DNA of 64,000 bases, from the NCBI GenBank assembly GCA_021299875.1, contig JAJTEW010000002.1:186001-250000 (forward strand), written 5' to 3'. Under the pieces are notes generated by a model. That model saw only the letters and a list, made by a program, of their open reading frames with translations, searched no databases and was not told where the DNA came from. The stretch comes from Comamonadaceae bacterium. GTDB taxonomy: Bacteria; Pseudomonadota; Gammaproteobacteria; Burkholderiales; Burkholderiaceae_C. Below, piece after piece: positions 44,059 to 54,096 of the stretch (the stretch's first letter is position 1; each line of letters opens with the position of its first letter). Both the position numbers and the translations under genes were made by a program.

Positions 44059-45147
44059 TCAGCTCAAAAGGGCTTGGGCAAACTCGCGGGCATTGAAGGT
44101 TTCCAGGTCTTCCAGTTTCTCGCCCACACCGATGAAGTACACGGGAATCGGCTTTTCTCGGGCGATCGCGCACAGCACACCGCCCTTGGCGGTGCCGTCG
44201 AGCTTGGTCACGATCAGGCCCGTCAGGCCCAAGGTGTCGTCAAAGGCCTTGACCTGGGCCAAGGCGTTTTGACCGGTGTTGCCGTCGATCACCAACAGCA
44301 CCTCGTGCGGTGCCGTGCTGTCGGCCTTTTGCACCACGCGCTTGATCTTTTTCAGCTCTTCCATCAGGTGCGTTTGGGTGGGCAGGCGGCCTGCCGTGTC
44401 CACCAGCACCACATCGCGGCCCCGGGCCTGACCAGCGCTCACCGCATCAAAGCTCACCGCAGCCGGGTCACCGCCTTGTTGGCTGATGATCTCGACCGTG
44501 TTGCGTGTGGCCCAAACAGCCAATTGCTCCTTGGCTGCAGCGCGGAAGGTGTCGGCGGCGGCCAGCAGCACGCTCAGACCTTCGTCGGCCAGATGCTTGG
44601 TCAGTTTGCCGATGGAGGTGGTTTTACCTGCGCCGTTCACACCTGCCACCATGATCACGGTGGGGTGGTGGTCTCCAATGGACAACGGTTTTTGCAGGGG
44701 CGTCAGCAAGTCGGTGATGACATCGGCCAGCAAGGTTTTGACCTGCGATGGCTCGGTGGCCTTGCTCTCTTTGACGCGGCGCTTGAGGTCTTGCAGCAAA
44801 TAGTCAGTGGCCTTGACACCCGTGTCGGCCACCAGCAGAGCGGTTTCCAGCTCTTCGTACAGGTTATCGTCGATGCGCGTGCCGGTGAAAACGGTGGTGA
44901 TGCTGGCGCCGGTTTTGCGCAGGCCTGCCTTGAGGCGGTCCAGCCAGCCCTGGCGACCCGCAGGGTTTGGCGTGGCAACCAGGGGCGTCGCGCTGTCGGC
45001 CTGTGGCGCCAAAGCAAAGGGCGATTCACGCTTGGAGTCAGCCACCGCGGCAGAGCCCGTGGCGGCACAAGGCAAGGCGGCCGTTTCAGGCTTGGCCGAG
45101 GATGGGACCTCGGCCATTGGGGATTTTTTTTTGAAGAAACTGAACAT
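44059..45147 (-). CDS. ftsY: Signal recognition particle receptor FtsY
   Basis: 362 residues from the ATG at 45147 (MFSFFKKKSP); an upstream ATG at 45168 is possible. An acidic/Ala-rich N-terminal A domain of about 70 residues is followed by the NG domain. GTPase motifs are GVNGAGKTTSIGKL, DTAGRLPTQTHLM and TKLDGTAKGG. It docks ribosome-SRP complexes at the inner membrane. Divergent from the M16 peptidase gene, with 28 bases between starts. Confidence 0.96.
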   Translation of the reverse strand: MFSFFKKKSPMAEVPSSAKPETAALPCAATGSAAVADSKRESPFALAPQADSATPLVATPNPAGRQGWLDRLKAGLRKTGASITTVFTGTRIDDNLYEELETALLVADTGVKATDYLLQDLKRRVKESKATEPSQVKTLLADVITDLLTPLQKPLSIGDHHPTVIMVAGVNGAGKTTSIGKLTKHLADEGLSVLLAAADTFRAAAKEQLAVWATRNTVEIISQQGGDPAAVSFDAVSAGQARGRDVVLVDTAGRLPTQTHLMEELKKIKRVVQKADSTAPHEVLLVIDGNTGQNALAQVKAFDDTLGLTGLIVTKLDGTAKGGVLCAIAREKPIPVYFIGVGEKLEDLETFNAREFAQALLS

Positions 45148-45175
45148 GGCGTGGATTTCAAGGATCATGCATTCT

Positions 45176-46618
45176 ATGAAACCGAACTATCTCTTGGGAC
45201 TTTCCTTGGCAGCTGCTCTGTGGGGCCCTGGTGCGACAGTGTTCGCGCAAGCCTTGCCAGGGCCAAAAAACATGGCCACGGCACCCACGCCAGCCGCAGC
45301 GGCGCAGGTCCACACCTTCACCCTGGCCAATGGCATGGCCTTGTGGGTCAAGCCCGATCGGCGCGCCCCCACCGCGGTGCACATGGTGTGGCTGCGTGTG
45401 GGCTCGATGGACGAGGTCGACGGCACCAGTGGCGTGGCCCATGTGCTCGAGCACATGCTTTTCAAGGGCACACCCACTTTGGCGCCTGGTGAATTTTCGC
45501 GCCGAGTGGCCGCATTGGGCGGACGAGAAAACGCCTTCACCGCCAAGGACTACACCGGTTATTTTCAGCAAATCCCTTCTTCTCAGTTGGAAGCCGTGAT
45601 GCGCTTAGAGTCGGACCGCTTTGCCAACAACCAGTGGCCTGACAGCGAATTCATCAAGGAGCTGGAGGTGGTCAAAGAAGAGCGCCGCTTGCGCACCGAC
45701 GACAACCCCCGTGCCCAGTTGCATGAAATGCTCTCGGCCACGGCTTTGGCCGCATCGCCTTACCGACGCCCCATCGTGGGCTGGATGAGTGACCTGGAAG
45801 CCATGACAGCGCAAGACGCGCGTGATTTTTACCGCAAGTGGTACGCGCCGGCCAACGCCGTGGTCGTGGTGGCGGGCGATGTCGATCCGCTGCGCGTCAA
45901 GGCCTTGGCCGACCAATACTATGGCGTGATCCCCGCCCGTGCCGTGCCCGAGCGCAAGCCGCGCGAGGAACCAGTGCAGCAAGGCGTGCGCCGGTTCGAG
46001 TTCAAGGCGCCAGCCGAACAGGCCTATGTGGCACTCGCTTTCAAGGTGCCGCGCTTGGCCAGCTTGGACCCTGCCCCTGAGCATGACGAGGCGCTGGCTT
46101 TGACCGTGTTGGCCGCTGTGCTCGACGGCTACAGCGGTGCACGCCTTGACCGCGCCCTGACGCAAGGTGAAAACCGGCTGGCCGACAGTGCGGGGGCTTA
46201 CAACGGCCTCATGGGCCGTGGCCCGCAGTTCTTTTATTTGGAAGGCGTGCCTGCCAAAGGCCAAAGCCCAGAGGTGCTCGAATCCGCCTTGCGCGTCCAA
46301 GTGCAACGCGTGGCCACAGAGGGTGTGAACGAAGCCGAGCTGCAGCGCGTCAAGACCCAATGGGTGGCCAGCGAAATCTACAAACTGGACTCGGTGTTCA
46401 ACCAGGCCCGCGAACTGGGTGTGGCCTGGACCTTGGGCCTGCCGCCAGACTACGGGGCGCAGTTGATCGCCCGCCTGCGTCAAGTCACGCCCGCCCAGGT
46501 GCAAGCCGTGGCGCAAAAATACTTTGGCGACGACAGCCTCACGGTGGCCATCTTGCGGCCACAACCCATGTCGGGCCAGCCCCGTCCGCGCCGCGCAGCC
46601 GCTGGCGCTCGGCACTGA
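45176..46618 (+). CDS. M16-family zinc metallopeptidase (active partner)
   Basis: 480 residues from ATG 45176 with a signal peptide ending near VFAQA, so periplasmic. The inverted zinc motif H-x2-E-H is present in HVLEHMLFKGT, with the third glutamate in the downstream ELEVVKEERR segment. It should degrade short peptides in a clam-shell fold together with the product of the next gene. That gene encodes a paralogue without the zinc motif and begins 15 bases later. Confidence 0.92.
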   Translation: MKPNYLLGLSLAAALWGPGATVFAQALPGPKNMATAPTPAAAAQVHTFTLANGMALWVKPDRRAPTAVHMVWLRVGSMDEVDGTSGVAHVLEHMLFKGTPTLAPGEFSRRVAALGGRENAFTAKDYTGYFQQIPSSQLEAVMRLESDRFANNQWPDSEFIKELEVVKEERRLRTDDNPRAQLHEMLSATALAASPYRRPIVGWMSDLEAMTAQDARDFYRKWYAPANAVVVVAGDVDPLRVKALADQYYGVIPARAVPERKPREEPVQQGVRRFEFKAPAEQAYVALAFKVPRLASLDPAPEHDEALALTVLAAVLDGYSGARLDRALTQGENRLADSAGAYNGLMGRGPQFFYLEGVPAKGQSPEVLESALRVQVQRVATEGVNEAELQRVKTQWVASEIYKLDSVFNQARELGVAWTLGLPPDYGAQLIARLRQVTPAQVQAVAQKYFGDDSLTVAILRPQPMSGQPRPRRAAAGARH

Positions 46619-46632
46619 ACCCGGTGAATGCC

Positions 46633-48027
46633 ATGCAAAACCAAAACCCCATGCCATCGACCTCTTGGTTGTCCATGACCCGAAAAACGCTTGGGTTGGC
46701 CAGCTGTCTGCTGGCTTGCTGGACCGTGACCACGGGGGCTCAAGCGGCTTTGCCCATCCAGCATTGGACCCAAGCCAACGGGGCCCGTATTTACCTGGTG
46801 GAGAGCCACGCCATCCCCATGGTCGATGTGCAGATCGACATCGACGCGGGCAGCCGCCGCGACCCGTCAGCGCAGGCCGGCTTGGCTTCGGTCATGGCGG
46901 GTCAAATGGGCAACGGCATCCGGGCTGAACCCCAAGGCCAAGGCCACTACCCCATGGCCATGGACGAAAACCAAATCGGTGAAGCTTGGGCCGACTTGGG
47001 CGCCAGTTTGGGCATCAGCGCCAGTGGCGACCGTTTGAGTTTTGGGCTGCGCAGCCTGAGTTTCGCAGACCTGCTGGACAAAGCCGTTGCCCTGGCGGCC
47101 CGTCAAATGGCCCACCCGGCCTTTCCTGAAGCCATGTGGTTGCGCGACCGTGAACGCTTTGGGGCAGCGATCCGTGAATCCTTGACCAAACCGGGCACCG
47201 TGGTGCAGCACCGATTTGCCCAAGCCGTTTTCGGTTCGCACCCCTATGGCCAGCGCACCACGCCGGAGACCCTCTCACGCATTGGCGTGCAAGATTTGCA
47301 CAAGCTGCACGCGCAGAGTTTGCGCGCTTGCCGTGCCACGGTGAGCGTGGTGGGGGCTTTGACCCGTGCCCAAACCGATGCCTTGGTGCAACGGCTCTTG
47401 GCGCAGTGGCCCCGCGATGCAGGCTGTCAGAGTTTGCCGCCCGTGCCCGAAGTGGCCCCTTTGACGGCCGCACAAAACCTGAACCTGCCATTCGATTCGG
47501 CCCAGGCCCATGTGCTGATGGGCCAGCCGGGTTACAAGCGCTCTGACCCCGACTTTTTTCCACTGCTGGTGGGCAACCATATTTTGGGTGGCGGCGGCTT
47601 TGTATCGCGACTGACCGAGCAGGTGCGTGAAAAGCGGGGGCTGAGTTACAGCGTCTACAGCGCCTTTTCGCCGGGCCTGCATGCGGGTGCTTTCACTGTG
47701 GGATTGCAGACACGTCCTGATCAAGCTGCGCAAGCTGTCGCGGTCGCCCAAGAGGTGGTGCAAGGCTTTGTGCGCGAAGGCCCCACCGAGGCTGAATTGC
47801 GGGCGGCCAAGTCCAATTTGGTGGGGGGTTTTGCGCTGCGCATCGACAGCAACCGCAAGTTGCTGGACAACGTGGCCAACATCGCTTGGAACCGCTTGCC
47901 GCTCGATTACCTGAGCGGTTGGACGCGGCAAATTGAGCGCGTGACCGCCGCCGATATTCAACGTGCCATGGCCCGGGTGTTGCAGCCTGAGCGCATGGTG
48001 ACTGTGGTGGTGGGCGGCCAGCCGTGA
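46633..48027 (+). CDS. M16-family peptidase-like protein lacking the zinc motif (inactive partner)
   Basis: 464 residues from ATG 46633; ATG 46651 and 46678 are alternatives, the last giving the cleanest signal peptide. The M16 fold is recognisable, but the position of H-x2-E-H reads VMAGQMG, so it cannot bind catalytic zinc. The C-terminal substrate-binding part is retained (EKRGLSYSVYSAFSPG). Active/inactive M16B pairs normally form a heterodimer in which this subunit supplies the R/Y substrate pocket. Confidence 0.9.
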   Translation: MQNQNPMPSTSWLSMTRKTLGLASCLLACWTVTTGAQAALPIQHWTQANGARIYLVESHAIPMVDVQIDIDAGSRRDPSAQAGLASVMAGQMGNGIRAEPQGQGHYPMAMDENQIGEAWADLGASLGISASGDRLSFGLRSLSFADLLDKAVALAARQMAHPAFPEAMWLRDRERFGAAIRESLTKPGTVVQHRFAQAVFGSHPYGQRTTPETLSRIGVQDLHKLHAQSLRACRATVSVVGALTRAQTDALVQRLLAQWPRDAGCQSLPPVPEVAPLTAAQNLNLPFDSAQAHVLMGQPGYKRSDPDFFPLLVGNHILGGGGFVSRLTEQVREKRGLSYSVYSAFSPGLHAGAFTVGLQTRPDQAAQAVAVAQEVVQGFVREGPTEAELRAAKSNLVGGFALRIDSNRKLLDNVANIAWNRLPLDYLSGWTRQIERVTAADIQRAMARVLQPERMVTVVVGGQP

Positions 48028-48131
48028 GAAGGTTTTAGACACACTTGAAGCCGTGATCGTTGGTTCTGGGTTTTGCGCCAAGGGTCATGGTGTTTGGGGG
48101 CTGCCGACGTGGGCCTTTACACTCGCAAGCT

Positions 48132-48779
48132 ATGCCATCAGCCCCCTCCAAACGTCCAGCGCTCAGCGGTGCGGCACGCCACGCCGCCGCCAAAAAGCCC
48201 CAAAACCCGGTGCCCAAGGGCCCCTCTTCTCACGAAATCCGCATCATCGGCGGGCAGTGGCGGCGCACGCGCCTCAAGGTGCTGGACAAGCCGGGCTTGC
48301 GCCCTACGCCCGACCGGGTGCGCGAGACCTTGTTCAACTGGCTGGGCCAGGACCTGACGGGCTGGCGCTGTGTGGACGCGTTTGCAGGTACAGGTGTGCT
48401 GGGCCTGGAGGCCGCATCGCGCGGCGCGGCCCCTGTGCTGATGGTGGAGCAAGACGCCTTGCTGGTGCACGATTTGCAGGGCAATGCCAACCGCCTCCAA
48501 GCCAGCATGGTGAGCGTGCAGCGCGGCGACGCCGTGAGCACTTTGGGCCGTTTGCCAGCGGGCAGTGTGGACCTCGTCTTCATCGACCCGCCTTTTGACG
48601 GTCCTTGGTTTGAACCTGCGCTCAAAGCAGCGGCCCGTGCCGTGCCGGTGGGGGGCTGGATTTACCTGGAAGCGCCGGTGGCCTGGCCTGCCGAGGCACT
48701 GAGTGCTTTGGGCTTGCACTGTAAGCGCCACCTCAAAGCGGGTGCTGTGCATGCGCATTTGTTGCAACGGACCGCATAA
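48132..48779 (+). CDS. rsmD: RsmD, 16S rRNA (guanine-966 N2)-methyltransferase
   Basis: 215 residues from ATG 48132. Features: IRIIGGQWRRTRLKVLD start, RPTPDRVRETLFNWL, SAM-binding DAFAGTGVLGLEAASRG, and the catalytic VFIDPPFDGPW. It methylates 16S rRNA. Encoded just before coaD, a common bacterial pairing. There is a basic N-terminal extension of about 35 residues. Confidence 0.94.
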   Translation: MPSAPSKRPALSGAARHAAAKKPQNPVPKGPSSHEIRIIGGQWRRTRLKVLDKPGLRPTPDRVRETLFNWLGQDLTGWRCVDAFAGTGVLGLEAASRGAAPVLMVEQDALLVHDLQGNANRLQASMVSVQRGDAVSTLGRLPAGSVDLVFIDPPFDGPWFEPALKAAARAVPVGGWIYLEAPVAWPAEALSALGLHCKRHLKAGAVHAHLLQRTA

Positions 48780-48829
48780 TTGGCCTGTCAAGCCATCCAA
48801 GCCCGACTGCGTTTTTCAAGGACACCTCC

Positions 48830-49336
48830 ATGAGCAAATCTGCCAATGCCGCTGTGACCGCTGTGTATTCGGGCACCTTTGACCCGCTCACGCTGGGTCA
48901 TGAAGACGCGATCCGCCGCGCTGCGCAAATGTTTGACCAGGTCATCATCGCGGTGGCGGTGGCGCACCACAAGAAAACCCTGTTCAGTTTGGAAGAGCGC
49001 GTGGCCCTGGCGCAAGCCGCGCTGGCCGATTGCCCGAACGTCAAAGCGCTGCCGTTTGATGGACTGATCGTGGAGTTTGTGCGCTCTCAAAACGCCCAAG
49101 TGATCGTGCGTGGCCTGCGCTCGGTGACCGACTACGACTACGAAACCCAGATGGCGGGCATGAACCGCAACTTGGCCCCTGAGATCGACACGGTTTTCTT
49201 GCACACCAGCGCCCATGTGCAGCACATCAGCAGCACCTTGGTGCGCGAAATCGCCAAGCTCGGCGGTGATGTGTCAGGCCTGGTGTCCGCGCCCGTGCTC
49301 AACGCCTTGCAGGGCAAGGTCGCGACCAAGCATTGA
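48830..49336 (+). CDS. coaD: CoaD, phosphopantetheine adenylyltransferase
   Basis: 168 residues, the normal length. Nucleotidyltransferase motif TLGH in YSGTFDPLTLGHED and the C-terminal ISSTLVREIAKLGGDVSGLV are diagnostic. It catalyses the penultimate step of coenzyme A synthesis. Ends three bases before the convergent recJ stop. Confidence 0.96.
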   Translation: MSKSANAAVTAVYSGTFDPLTLGHEDAIRRAAQMFDQVIIAVAVAHHKKTLFSLEERVALAQAALADCPNVKALPFDGLIVEFVRSQNAQVIVRGLRSVTDYDYETQMAGMNRNLAPEIDTVFLHTSAHVQHISSTLVREIAKLGGDVSGLVSAPVLNALQGKVATKH

Positions 49337-49339
49337 GGC

Positions 49340-51049
49340 TCAAACCTCCGCGCCCTCCACCAAAAAGCGCACGCGCTTTTGCCCCTGCCATTCATCAGCG
49401 TCCAACCGGTAAGCCAGCTTCACCTTGGCAGGCAGCGGCTCGGTGCGGCCAAACCAGATGCCGTCGACCGGTTGGCCTTGGTGCTTCATCTTGAGTGACA
49501 GGTGTTTTTCGCCCACCAGGCGTTGCGACACGATCTCCATTTCTTCGCAAAACACGGGCGGCGCAAAGCCCTGGCCCCAGACCTCGTGGTGCAGCATGTC
49601 CACCAAATCCACCCGGCGGTATTCGGCGGGCAGTGGCCCGTCGGTTTCCAGGCGGCGTTGCAGTGTGGCGGCGTCCAGCCATTGCATGGCCACTTGGTTC
49701 AGCGTTTCTTCAAAAACCTCCAGGTGCTCTTCGGCAATGGTGCAGCCCGCTGCCATGGCGTGACCCCCAAAGCGCAACAGCACGCCCGGGGCGCGTTTGG
49801 CCACCAGATCGAGCGCGTCGCGCAAATGAAAGCCTGCAATCGAACGGCCTGAGCCTTTGAGCTCGTGCTCCTTGCCCGGCGCACTGCTGGCCGCGAACAC
49901 AAAGGTGGGGCGGTGCAGCTTGTCCTTGATGCGCGAGGCCACGATGCCCACCACACCTTCGTGAAAATCCGGGTCGAACACACAAATGGCGGGCGGCGGC
50001 TCGTCGCCCTCGTCAAACAGCGACTCGGCCATCGCCATCGCCATCTCGCGCATGTCGCCCTCGATCACGCGGCGTTCGCGGTTGATCGCGTCCAACTGCT
50101 TGGCCAGTGCATCGGCGCGGCCCGCGTCGTCGGTCAACAAGCATTCGATGCCCAGCGTCATGTCGGCCAGGCGGCCTGCCGCGTTGATGCGTGGGCCCAA
50201 GGCAAAGCCAAAATCAAAAGTGGTGGCCTTGGCGGTTTCGCGGCTGGCGGCCCGCATCAGCGCGGCCATGCCGGGTGGCAATGCCCCCGCACGCACGCGG
50301 CGCAGACCTTGCGCCACCAGGCGGCGGTTGTTGGCGTCGAGCTTGACCACATCGGCCACGGTGCCCAAAGCCACCAGAGGCAGCAGCGCATCCAGGCGCG
50401 GTTGGTTGCTGGCGTCGAACACGCCGCGCTGGCGCAGTTCGGCGCGCAGGGCCAGCAGCACGTAAAACATCACGCCTACACCCGCGATGGATTTGCTGGC
50501 GAAGCTGCAGCCGGGCTGGTTGGGGTTGACGATCACTTCGGCGGTGGGCAATTCGCTGCCCGGCAAATGGTGGTCGGTCACCAGCACCTGCAGGCCCAGG
50601 GCCTGAGCCGCTTGCACACCTGCCACGCTGGCGATGCCGTTGTCCACCGTGATCAGCACATCCGCGCCTTGGGCGTGCACCCGCTCGGCAATCGGCGGGG
50701 TGAGGCCATAGCCGTCCACCACCCGGTCGGGCACCAAATAGCTCACGTGGCTGCCACCCAGCATGCGCAGGCCGCGCACGCCCACGGCACAGGCGGTTGC
50801 ACCATCGCAGTCGTAATCGGCCACGATGCACAGGCGTTTGTTTTGCGCGATGGCGTCGGCCAGCATGTGGGCCGCTGCCAGGGTGCCCAGCATGCCCGCC
50901 GGGGGCAACAACAGGTTCAGCGCGTCGTCGAGCTCGTCTTTGGACTGCACGCCACGCGCGGCATACAGGCGGGCCAGCAGGGGGTGGATGCCCGCTTGTT
51001 CCAGCGCCCAGGCGCTGCGGGGAGGCACATCTCGGGTGAGCAAATTCAT
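49340..51049 (-). CDS. recJ: RecJ, single-strand DNA 5'-exonuclease
   Basis: 569 residues from ATG 51049; an upstream ATG at 51079 would overlap the preceding gene. DHH phosphoesterase motifs are VADYDCDGATA, ITVDNG, VTDHHLPGSELP and the DHHA1 glycine-rich RFGGHAMAAGCTI. It resects DNA in recombination and mismatch repair. It follows the RpfE-like gene by 7 bases on the same strand. Confidence 0.95.
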   Translation of the reverse strand: MNLLTRDVPPRSAWALEQAGIHPLLARLYAARGVQSKDELDDALNLLLPPAGMLGTLAAAHMLADAIAQNKRLCIVADYDCDGATACAVGVRGLRMLGGSHVSYLVPDRVVDGYGLTPPIAERVHAQGADVLITVDNGIASVAGVQAAQALGLQVLVTDHHLPGSELPTAEVIVNPNQPGCSFASKSIAGVGVMFYVLLALRAELRQRGVFDASNQPRLDALLPLVALGTVADVVKLDANNRRLVAQGLRRVRAGALPPGMAALMRAASRETAKATTFDFGFALGPRINAAGRLADMTLGIECLLTDDAGRADALAKQLDAINRERRVIEGDMREMAMAMAESLFDEGDEPPPAICVFDPDFHEGVVGIVASRIKDKLHRPTFVFAASSAPGKEHELKGSGRSIAGFHLRDALDLVAKRAPGVLLRFGGHAMAAGCTIAEEHLEVFEETLNQVAMQWLDAATLQRRLETDGPLPAEYRRVDLVDMLHHEVWGQGFAPPVFCEEMEIVSQRLVGEKHLSLKMKHQGQPVDGIWFGRTEPLPAKVKLAYRLDADEWQGQKRVRFLVEGAEV

Positions 51050-51056
51050 GGGGTGA

Positions 51057-52073
51057 TCAGGCGGTTGTAGGACTGACAAGGGCTTGAAGTGCCGCTGCAG
51101 GGGAGGTTGGGTTGAACAGCTGTTTCAAGTTGCGCGTGGTGCGTTGGTACCAGGCCTGCGAGGCTGTACTCGGGGCTGTGAAGGTATGGGCGGTGTGTTC
51201 GCTGCACAGGCTGAGCGTGACTTGGCCTGTGGTCTCCAGGTGTTTCAGTGCATCGGCCACGGCCGTGGCATCCAAGTGTTGCCAGGCTTGTCGCCAAGCT
51301 GGCACATCCCCTTGCAAGGCGCTGGCGCGCAGGGTGTCAGGCATGTTCACGGCTTGGACTGGTTGGGTGACATCAACGGGTAAGACCCCTGCGCCGTGCA
51401 ACCAAAAGGCGTTCACGGTGTGTTGTCTGCGGGCCTCGCGCGCGTCGTTCACCGGGTGGTTGTACAGCAGCATCTGCATTTCGCTTTGGAGACGCTGAAA
51501 CGGCCTTGTGGCTGGATGGTCTGGCATCCAGTGCTTGACGTTCTGACCGATCACCCGGTCCAGCGAAACGGTGGGCAGATCGGTCAACATGGCGCCCTGA
51601 ACGTGCCATTGCAAAGCGCTTTGCCAAGTCACAGACAAGCCGTCTTCGAGCAAAAATGCTTGCATGGTCTGCAGCAGTTGTTGGGATTCTTCGTCCGACA
51701 GGTGCAAATGCTCTGGGTTGGCCATCACCACTTGGTCCATGCCGATTTGCCAGTGGCAGGGCGTCATCCATGCTTGGGGCATGTGGTGGATGTGGCCCGT
51801 TGGGCTGTTGGGGCTCTGGGGGGTGTTGAGGGGGTTTTGGCTGGTTTGCCAAGCGGCCCAGGGCAGGGCCTGCGCATCGTGCGACCAACCGAGGGTTTGG
51901 GCCCGCAGCCGCTCATGGGGCATGTGCAGGGCCATGTCGGTGGCGGTGTCCTGCAGTGTTTGTTGGTGCTGCAGGCGGCCCAGCAAGGTTTTCAGGTGAG
52001 GCAGCTGGAAATCAACCCAGACCTCGGGGCCGGTGAAGGCGTGACTGGCCGCATAGGGAATGATCAGGTGCAT
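51057..52073 (-). CDS. RpfE-type phosphoglycerate mutase-like protein
   Basis: 338 residues from ATG 52073 (MHLIIPYAASHAF). No signal peptide or membrane segment. The beginning IPYAASHAFTGPEVW, the acidic centre HLSDEESQQLLQTMQAFL and the NAFWLHGAGVLP segment resemble the RpfE family, sometimes labelled phosphoglycerate-mutase-like, which lies upstream of recJ in Xanthomonas too. Biochemical role is unknown. The call relies on weak resemblance and the recJ neighbour. Confidence 0.6.
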   Translation of the reverse strand: MHLIIPYAASHAFTGPEVWVDFQLPHLKTLLGRLQHQQTLQDTATDMALHMPHERLRAQTLGWSHDAQALPWAAWQTSQNPLNTPQSPNSPTGHIHHMPQAWMTPCHWQIGMDQVVMANPEHLHLSDEESQQLLQTMQAFLLEDGLSVTWQSALQWHVQGAMLTDLPTVSLDRVIGQNVKHWMPDHPATRPFQRLQSEMQMLLYNHPVNDAREARRQHTVNAFWLHGAGVLPVDVTQPVQAVNMPDTLRASALQGDVPAWRQAWQHLDATAVADALKHLETTGQVTLSLCSEHTAHTFTAPSTASQAWYQRTTRNLKQLFNPTSPAAALQALVSPTTA

Positions 52074-52122
52074 GGGGGTGGATTGTCGCAGCAGCTCAGC
52101 CCGCACTGCACAATACGGGGTT

Positions 52123-53391
52123 ATGTCTTGGTTCAACAACATTCCCTACGAGCTGGTGCTGGGTTGGCGCTACACGCGTGCCGGCCGGGCCACTCGGCGC
52201 AATGGCTTCATTTCTTTCATCTCAGGGGTGTCCATGATGGGCATTGGCCTGGGCGTGGCGGCGCTCATCATCGTGCTGAGTGTGATGAACGGCTTCCAAA
52301 AAGAAGTGCGCGATCGCATGTTGGGAGTGGTCTCGCACATCGAGGTGTACGCGGTGGATGCGGCGGCTGTGGCCGACATGTCGGGCTTGTTGTCCCGCCT
52401 GAAGGCGCATCCCCAGGTCTTGGGCGCTGCACCCTTTGTCACCGCCCAGGCCTTGCTGGCGCGGGGCGAGGACATGAAGGGGGTTCTGGTGCGCGGCATC
52501 GACCCGGCGCGTGAGCCCGAAGTCAGCGACCTGTCACAAGACACGCAAGCAGGTGTGCTGGGGCGTTTGGTGCCAGGCGAGTTCAGCCTGGTGCTGGGCC
52601 GCGATTTGGCCAACAACCTGGGTTTGCAAAACGGCGACCCGGTGACGCTGGTCTCGCCGTCTGGCCAGGTCACGCCTGCGGGCGTGGTGCCGCGCATGAA
52701 GCAAATGGGCGTGGTGGGCACGTTCTCGTCGGGTCACTACGAATACGACTCGGCACTGGCGCTGATGCACGTGGATGACGCCGTGCGCATGTTTCGCTTG
52801 GAAGGCCCCAGCGGCGTGCGCCTCAAATTGCGCGATCTGCACCAAGCGCGTGAGGTGGCCAGAGACCTGCAGCTGGATTTGGGGCCGGGCTTTTTTGTGC
52901 GCGACTGGACACAACAAAACAAGACCTGGTTTGCCGCCGTGCAGGTCGAAAAACGCATGATGTTCATCATCCTCACGCTCATCGTGGCGGTGGCAGCTTT
53001 CAATTTGGTCAGCACGCTGGTGATGACGGTGACCGACAAGCGCGCCGACATCGCCATCTTGCGCACACTGGGGGCGAGTCCGCGCAGCATCATGGGCATT
53101 TTTGTGGTGCAAGGGGCCACGGTGGGTGTGATTGGCACCATGAGTGGCTTGGCACTGGGTTTGTTGGTGGCCTTCAACATCGACGTGATCGTGCCTGCGC
53201 TGGAGAGCCTGTTCAACGCCAGCTTTTTGCCACGCGACATTTACCTCATCAGCCGCATGCCCAGTGAGCCGCTGGCCAGCGACATCTGGCCGGTCGCGAT
53301 CATTTCTTTGGTCTTGGCTTTTGTGGCCACGCTTTACCCCAGTTGGCGCGCCAGCCAGGTCAACCCGGCGGAGGCACTGCGTTATGAATAG
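52123..53391 (+). CDS. lolC: LolC/LolE lipoprotein-releasing permease
   Basis: 422 residues with one N-terminal membrane helix, a large periplasmic domain and three C-terminal helices. Opening [26 protein letters not shown] and ending [21 protein letters not shown] are typical. With LolD it extracts lipoproteins from the inner membrane for LolA. One LolC/E-type gene is present, so it may act as a homodimer (LolF-like) unless another copy lies elsewhere. Confidence 0.94.
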   Translation: MSWFNNIPYELVLGWRYTRAGRATRRNGFISFISGVSMMGIGLGVAALIIVLSVMNGFQKEVRDRMLGVVSHIEVYAVDAAAVADMSGLLSRLKAHPQVLGAAPFVTAQALLARGEDMKGVLVRGIDPAREPEVSDLSQDTQAGVLGRLVPGEFSLVLGRDLANNLGLQNGDPVTLVSPSGQVTPAGVVPRMKQMGVVGTFSSGHYEYDSALALMHVDDAVRMFRLEGPSGVRLKLRDLHQAREVARDLQLDLGPGFFVRDWTQQNKTWFAAVQVEKRMMFIILTLIVAVAAFNLVSTLVMTVTDKRADIAILRTLGASPRSIMGIFVVQGATVGVIGTMSGLALGLLVAFNIDVIVPALESLFNASFLPRDIYLISRMPSEPLASDIWPVAIISLVLAFVATLYPSWRASQVNPAEALRYE

Positions 53392-54082
53392 CACAAAAAA
53401 GCTGGGCACAGTGCTGCAAGCCCAAGGCCTGACCAAGCGCTTCACCGAAGGGCGCTTGGATGTGACGGTGTTGCAAGGCGTGGACCTGCAGGTGCAAGCA
53501 GGGGAGACCTTGGCCATCGTGGGCGCTTCGGGTTCCGGAAAAAGCACCTTGCTGCATTTGCTGGGCGGGCTGGATGCACCCACGCAGGGCTCGGTGCAGC
53601 TCAAGGGCCAGCTGCTGTCGGCCCTGAGCGCGGCCGAACAAGGCCAGTGGCGCAACCGTTATTTGGGTTTTGTGTACCAGTTCCATCACCTGCTGCCCGA
53701 GTTCAGCGCCTTGGACAACGTCGCCATGCCGCTGTGGATCCGCCGTCAAGACCGCACCGAAGCGGCGGCCGTGGCCACGGGCTGGCTGCAACGCGTGGGC
53801 TTGGGTGAGCGCGTGCACCACCGCCCCGCCGAGTTGTCGGGCGGCGAGCGCCAGCGGGTGGCGCTGGCCCGTGCTTTGGTGAATGACCCGGCCTGTGTAT
53901 TGGCCGACGAACCCACAGGCAACTTGGACCGCGAAACGGCCGATGGCGTGTTTGCGTTGATGCTGCAACTGGCCCGCGAGCGCGGCACCGCCTTTGTGGT
54001 GGTCACGCACGACCAGGCTTTGGCGGAACGTTGTGACCGGCAATTGCACCTGGTCAAGGGCGTGCTGCAAGCGACTGTCTGA
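53384..54082 (+). CDS. lolD: LolD ATPase of the lipoprotein-releasing system
   Basis: 232 residues, overlapping the lolC end by 8 bases. Walker A is GASGSGKST, the signature is [16 protein letters not shown] and Walker B is [12 protein letters not shown], followed by a histidine switch VVVTHD. It powers lipoprotein release. Confidence 0.95.
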   Translation: MNSTKKLGTVLQAQGLTKRFTEGRLDVTVLQGVDLQVQAGETLAIVGASGSGKSTLLHLLGGLDAPTQGSVQLKGQLLSALSAAEQGQWRNRYLGFVYQFHHLLPEFSALDNVAMPLWIRRQDRTEAAAVATGWLQRVGLGERVHHRPAELSGGERQRVALARALVNDPACVLADEPTGNLDRETADGVFALMLQLARERGTAFVVVTHDQALAERCDRQLHLVKGVLQATV

Positions 54083-54096
54083 CCCCCTACAGCGGT

